A DNA stretch of 64,000 bases. Source: Opitutaceae bacterium TAV5. GTDB lineage: Bacteria > Verrucomicrobiota > Verrucomicrobiia > Opitutales > Opitutaceae. Shown here piece by piece: positions 63,015-64,000 of this stretch. The translations under genes and the position numbers were made by a program. Where the stretch lies: positions 1,178,001 to 1,242,000 of the forward strand of contig CP007053.1 in assembly GCA_000242935.3 (NCBI GenBank). The letters are read 5' to 3'. Positions within the stretch are counted from its first letter, which is position 1. Each line of letters begins with the position of its first letter. The notes beneath the pieces are model-generated. The model searched no databases and was not told the DNA's origin. It worked only from the letters and a program-made list of their open reading frames with translations.

Positions 63015-63038
63015 GTAGCTGCAAACGTAAGTTCGCAG
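63015..63038. repeat. Family B copy 3, one base diverged
   Basis: GTAGCTGCAAACGTAAGTTC is followed by GCAGG. One base (A for G) breaks the first arm, and the right arm is truncated after GCAG. It is the third family B copy. Confidence 0.65.
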
Positions 63039-63078
63039 GCAATCGTCCCCCCCCGCTCCAACTCAAGGCAGACAAGCC

Positions 63079-63168
63079 AACCGCGAATGGACGCAAATGA
63101 ACGCGAATAAAACCAATGGCTCCGCTATTTCTGCCTTCATTCGCGTCTGTTCGCGTTCATTCGCGGTT
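63079..63168. repeat. Family N inverted pair (AACCGCGAATG)
   Basis: AACCGCGAATGGACGCAAAT, ending ACGCGAAT at 63108, faces ATTCGCGTCTGTTCGCGTTC, ending CGCGGTT at 63168. Arms of 30 bp are imperfect. Thirty bases of other sequence lie between them. Confidence 0.7.
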
Positions 63169-63208
63169 ACGGTTTGGATTCTTCGGTCATGGCGCAGCCA
63201 ATACAGAA

Positions 63209-63245
63209 CCTTTGTGTAAAAATCCGAAATCCGGGATCTGAAATC
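63209..63245. repeat. Half of a family E repeat with tail
   Basis: CCTTTGTGTAAAAATCCGAA and the tail ATCCGGGATCTGAAATC repeat positions 60778-60815. The left arm is missing. It shows family E and its tail moving together. Confidence 0.65.
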
Positions 63246-63327
63246 TCCCCCCCCGGAGCCTGCACACGGGATCGTGACCGGACCTGCGAGGAAAGCCATT
63301 CGTTGTGCGAAATTCCCTCCGGCTGAA

Positions 63328-63352
63328 GCAGCGGCAGGAATGCCGCCGCTCC
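63328..63352. repeat. Family A right end
   Basis: GCAGCGGCAGGAATGCCGCC then GCTCC. It lies 4 bp before the stop of the GH2-like gene and faces the family A end at 62792-62816. Together they bracket the whole 560-bp repeat cluster. Confidence 0.75.
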
Positions 63353-63356
63353 CGGC

Positions 63357-64000
63357 TCATGCGTACGTATCTGCCAGCGAACGATACCGTAGTTTTTTCT
63401 CGACGGTCGCCTTTGTCGCCGGGCGCGCCAAGGTGACGATCACTTCCTTTGGCTCACCTGGATAAAGCTCGAACCAGTTATCGTCCGCCATGTGTGCGAG
63501 ACCCGGCAACCCGAACGCAAACCGGTGCTGGAAAACCGGCGAGGTGAATGCCACGGCGAACTCCTTCGGTCCGAGCTGACGCACCCGCACGCGTGTCTTC
63601 GCCCGCGGCAACGGCAGGAAACGCGGCGGCGCCAGAAATACCGTGTCCTCGCTCACCGTGCGGCCTCCGACATCCAGAGCGATGCGCAGATAGATGTTGT
63701 CGCGTCCGTAGCGCTCCATCGCTGCGCCGAGGTCCAGTGTTTTCTGATTCACGCTTTCGCCATAGCGCAACGTCACCGATTTTTTCCCGGAAAGCAGTGA
63801 CTTCACTTTTTTTGTTCCACCCGCCCTGGCATCGATGCGGAAAAGATCCCAGCGCAACACGCCCCTGGCCGGAACCGGCGCGTCGTAAACCGTATGGAGA
63901 TGAACCTCGCGCACCGTGGTGCGGCGGTAGTTGCCGATGACCGGTGTCTCGTCACCCGGAACGTGCGCCGTGACGAGCGCCGGCGCATTAAAACGGCGGG
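63357..64000 (-). CDS. C-terminal part of a GH2 beta-mannosidase-like glycosidase
   Basis: Partial: the 3' end (about 214 codons) of a gene extending beyond the right edge. The frame reads NAPALVTAHVPGDETPVIGN before VREVHLHTVYDAPVPARG, so the real start is upstream of any internal GTG. The end has beta-sandwich sequence with AHMADDNWFELYPGEPKEVI, the NxFxLxPGE pattern of the Ig-like last domain in GH2 exo-beta-mannosidases and related glycosaminidases. Catalytic residues are not within the window. It fits the carbohydrate-degrading character of the region. Substrate unproven. Confidence 0.7.
   Translation of the reverse strand, partial: RRFNAPALVTAHVPGDETPVIGNYRRTTVREVHLHTVYDAPVPARGVLRWDLFRIDARAGGTKKVKSLLSGKKSVTLRYGESVNQKTLDLGAAMERYGRDNIYLRIALDVGGRTVSEDTVFLAPPRFLPLPRAKTRVRVRQLGPKEFAVAFTSPVFQHRFAFGLPGLAHMADDNWFELYPGEPKEVIVTLARPATKATVEKKLRYRSLADTYA

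Noticed and set aside
62840-63352. CRISPR array after htpG
   Set aside because: Repeats are of different families and inverted, with no regular direct repeat/spacer spacing and no cas genes.

Overview
The window is 64 kb of GC-rich bacterial chromosome that reads almost continuously as genes on both strands. Several traits point to Verrucomicrobiota, most likely an Opitutaceae-like organism: PEP-CTERM proteins, lone type IV pilin-like proteins beside secreted glycosidases, a GntR regulator with a LacI-type sensor domain, a DksA-like protein beside lspA and ileS, and a shortage of Shine-Dalgarno sites. The taxonomy is inferred from gene content only. No tRNA, rRNA, CRISPR array, prophage or transposase gene was seen.

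Layout. 1-10.4 kb is housekeeping: 5' end of lepA, a Fur-like regulator, an AspT/YidE-type transporter, a DUF5069-like protein, tatA, purB, a DUF47-pit phosphate pair, trmL and glyS. 10.8-15.4 kb is the first polysaccharide-type module: an XRE regulator with three copies of a TGTGCC-type operator, a PEP-CTERM protein, a pilin-like protein and a clan GH-A glycosidase. 15.6-33 kb returns to core functions: lspA, a DksA-like protein with a histone-like tail, ileS, a DUF11 protein, recN, comEC, rarA, a DUF4139 protein and a pseudouridine synthase, then a divergent AraC/FAD-oxidoreductase pair. 33-41 kb holds small envelope proteins (DUF3185, ElaB/YqjD type, holin type), nadC-birA, a secreted polysaccharide deacetylase, folP and a TPR protein. 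42-45.6 kb is a split MacAB-like exporter. 45.9-56.5 kb is the second polysaccharide-type module: a GntR/LacI regulator, a large PEP-CTERM protein, an unknown secreted protein, two tandem clan GH-A glycosidases, a pilin-like protein, the remnant of a third glycosidase and a GH42-like enzyme. 56.5-64 kb has a DUF1080 remnant, a DASS anion symporter, an ABC-F ATPase, htpG, a dense repeat cluster and the 3' end of a GH2 beta-mannosidase-like gene.

The two modules share the same parts: a dedicated transcription factor with palindromic sites, a surface-anchored PEP-CTERM protein, one orphan pilin-like protein and secreted clan GH-A enzymes. Neither has SusC/SusD genes. They look like independently regulated units for attacking extracellular glycans. 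The pilin-like and PEP-CTERM parts may serve secretion or surface display, but that is inference.

The second notable layer is repeats. At least a dozen short sequence families occur as inverted pairs at gene ends, often with 30-100 bp between the arms. One family forms a roughly 128-bp element seen complete twice, in opposite orientations, with truncated copies elsewhere. Others have entered coding sequence: one lies in the linker of the ABC-F protein, and others overlap the start or signal peptide of a glycosidase gene and a TPR gene. This repeat system and the paired glycan modules are the best candidates for undescribed biology here.
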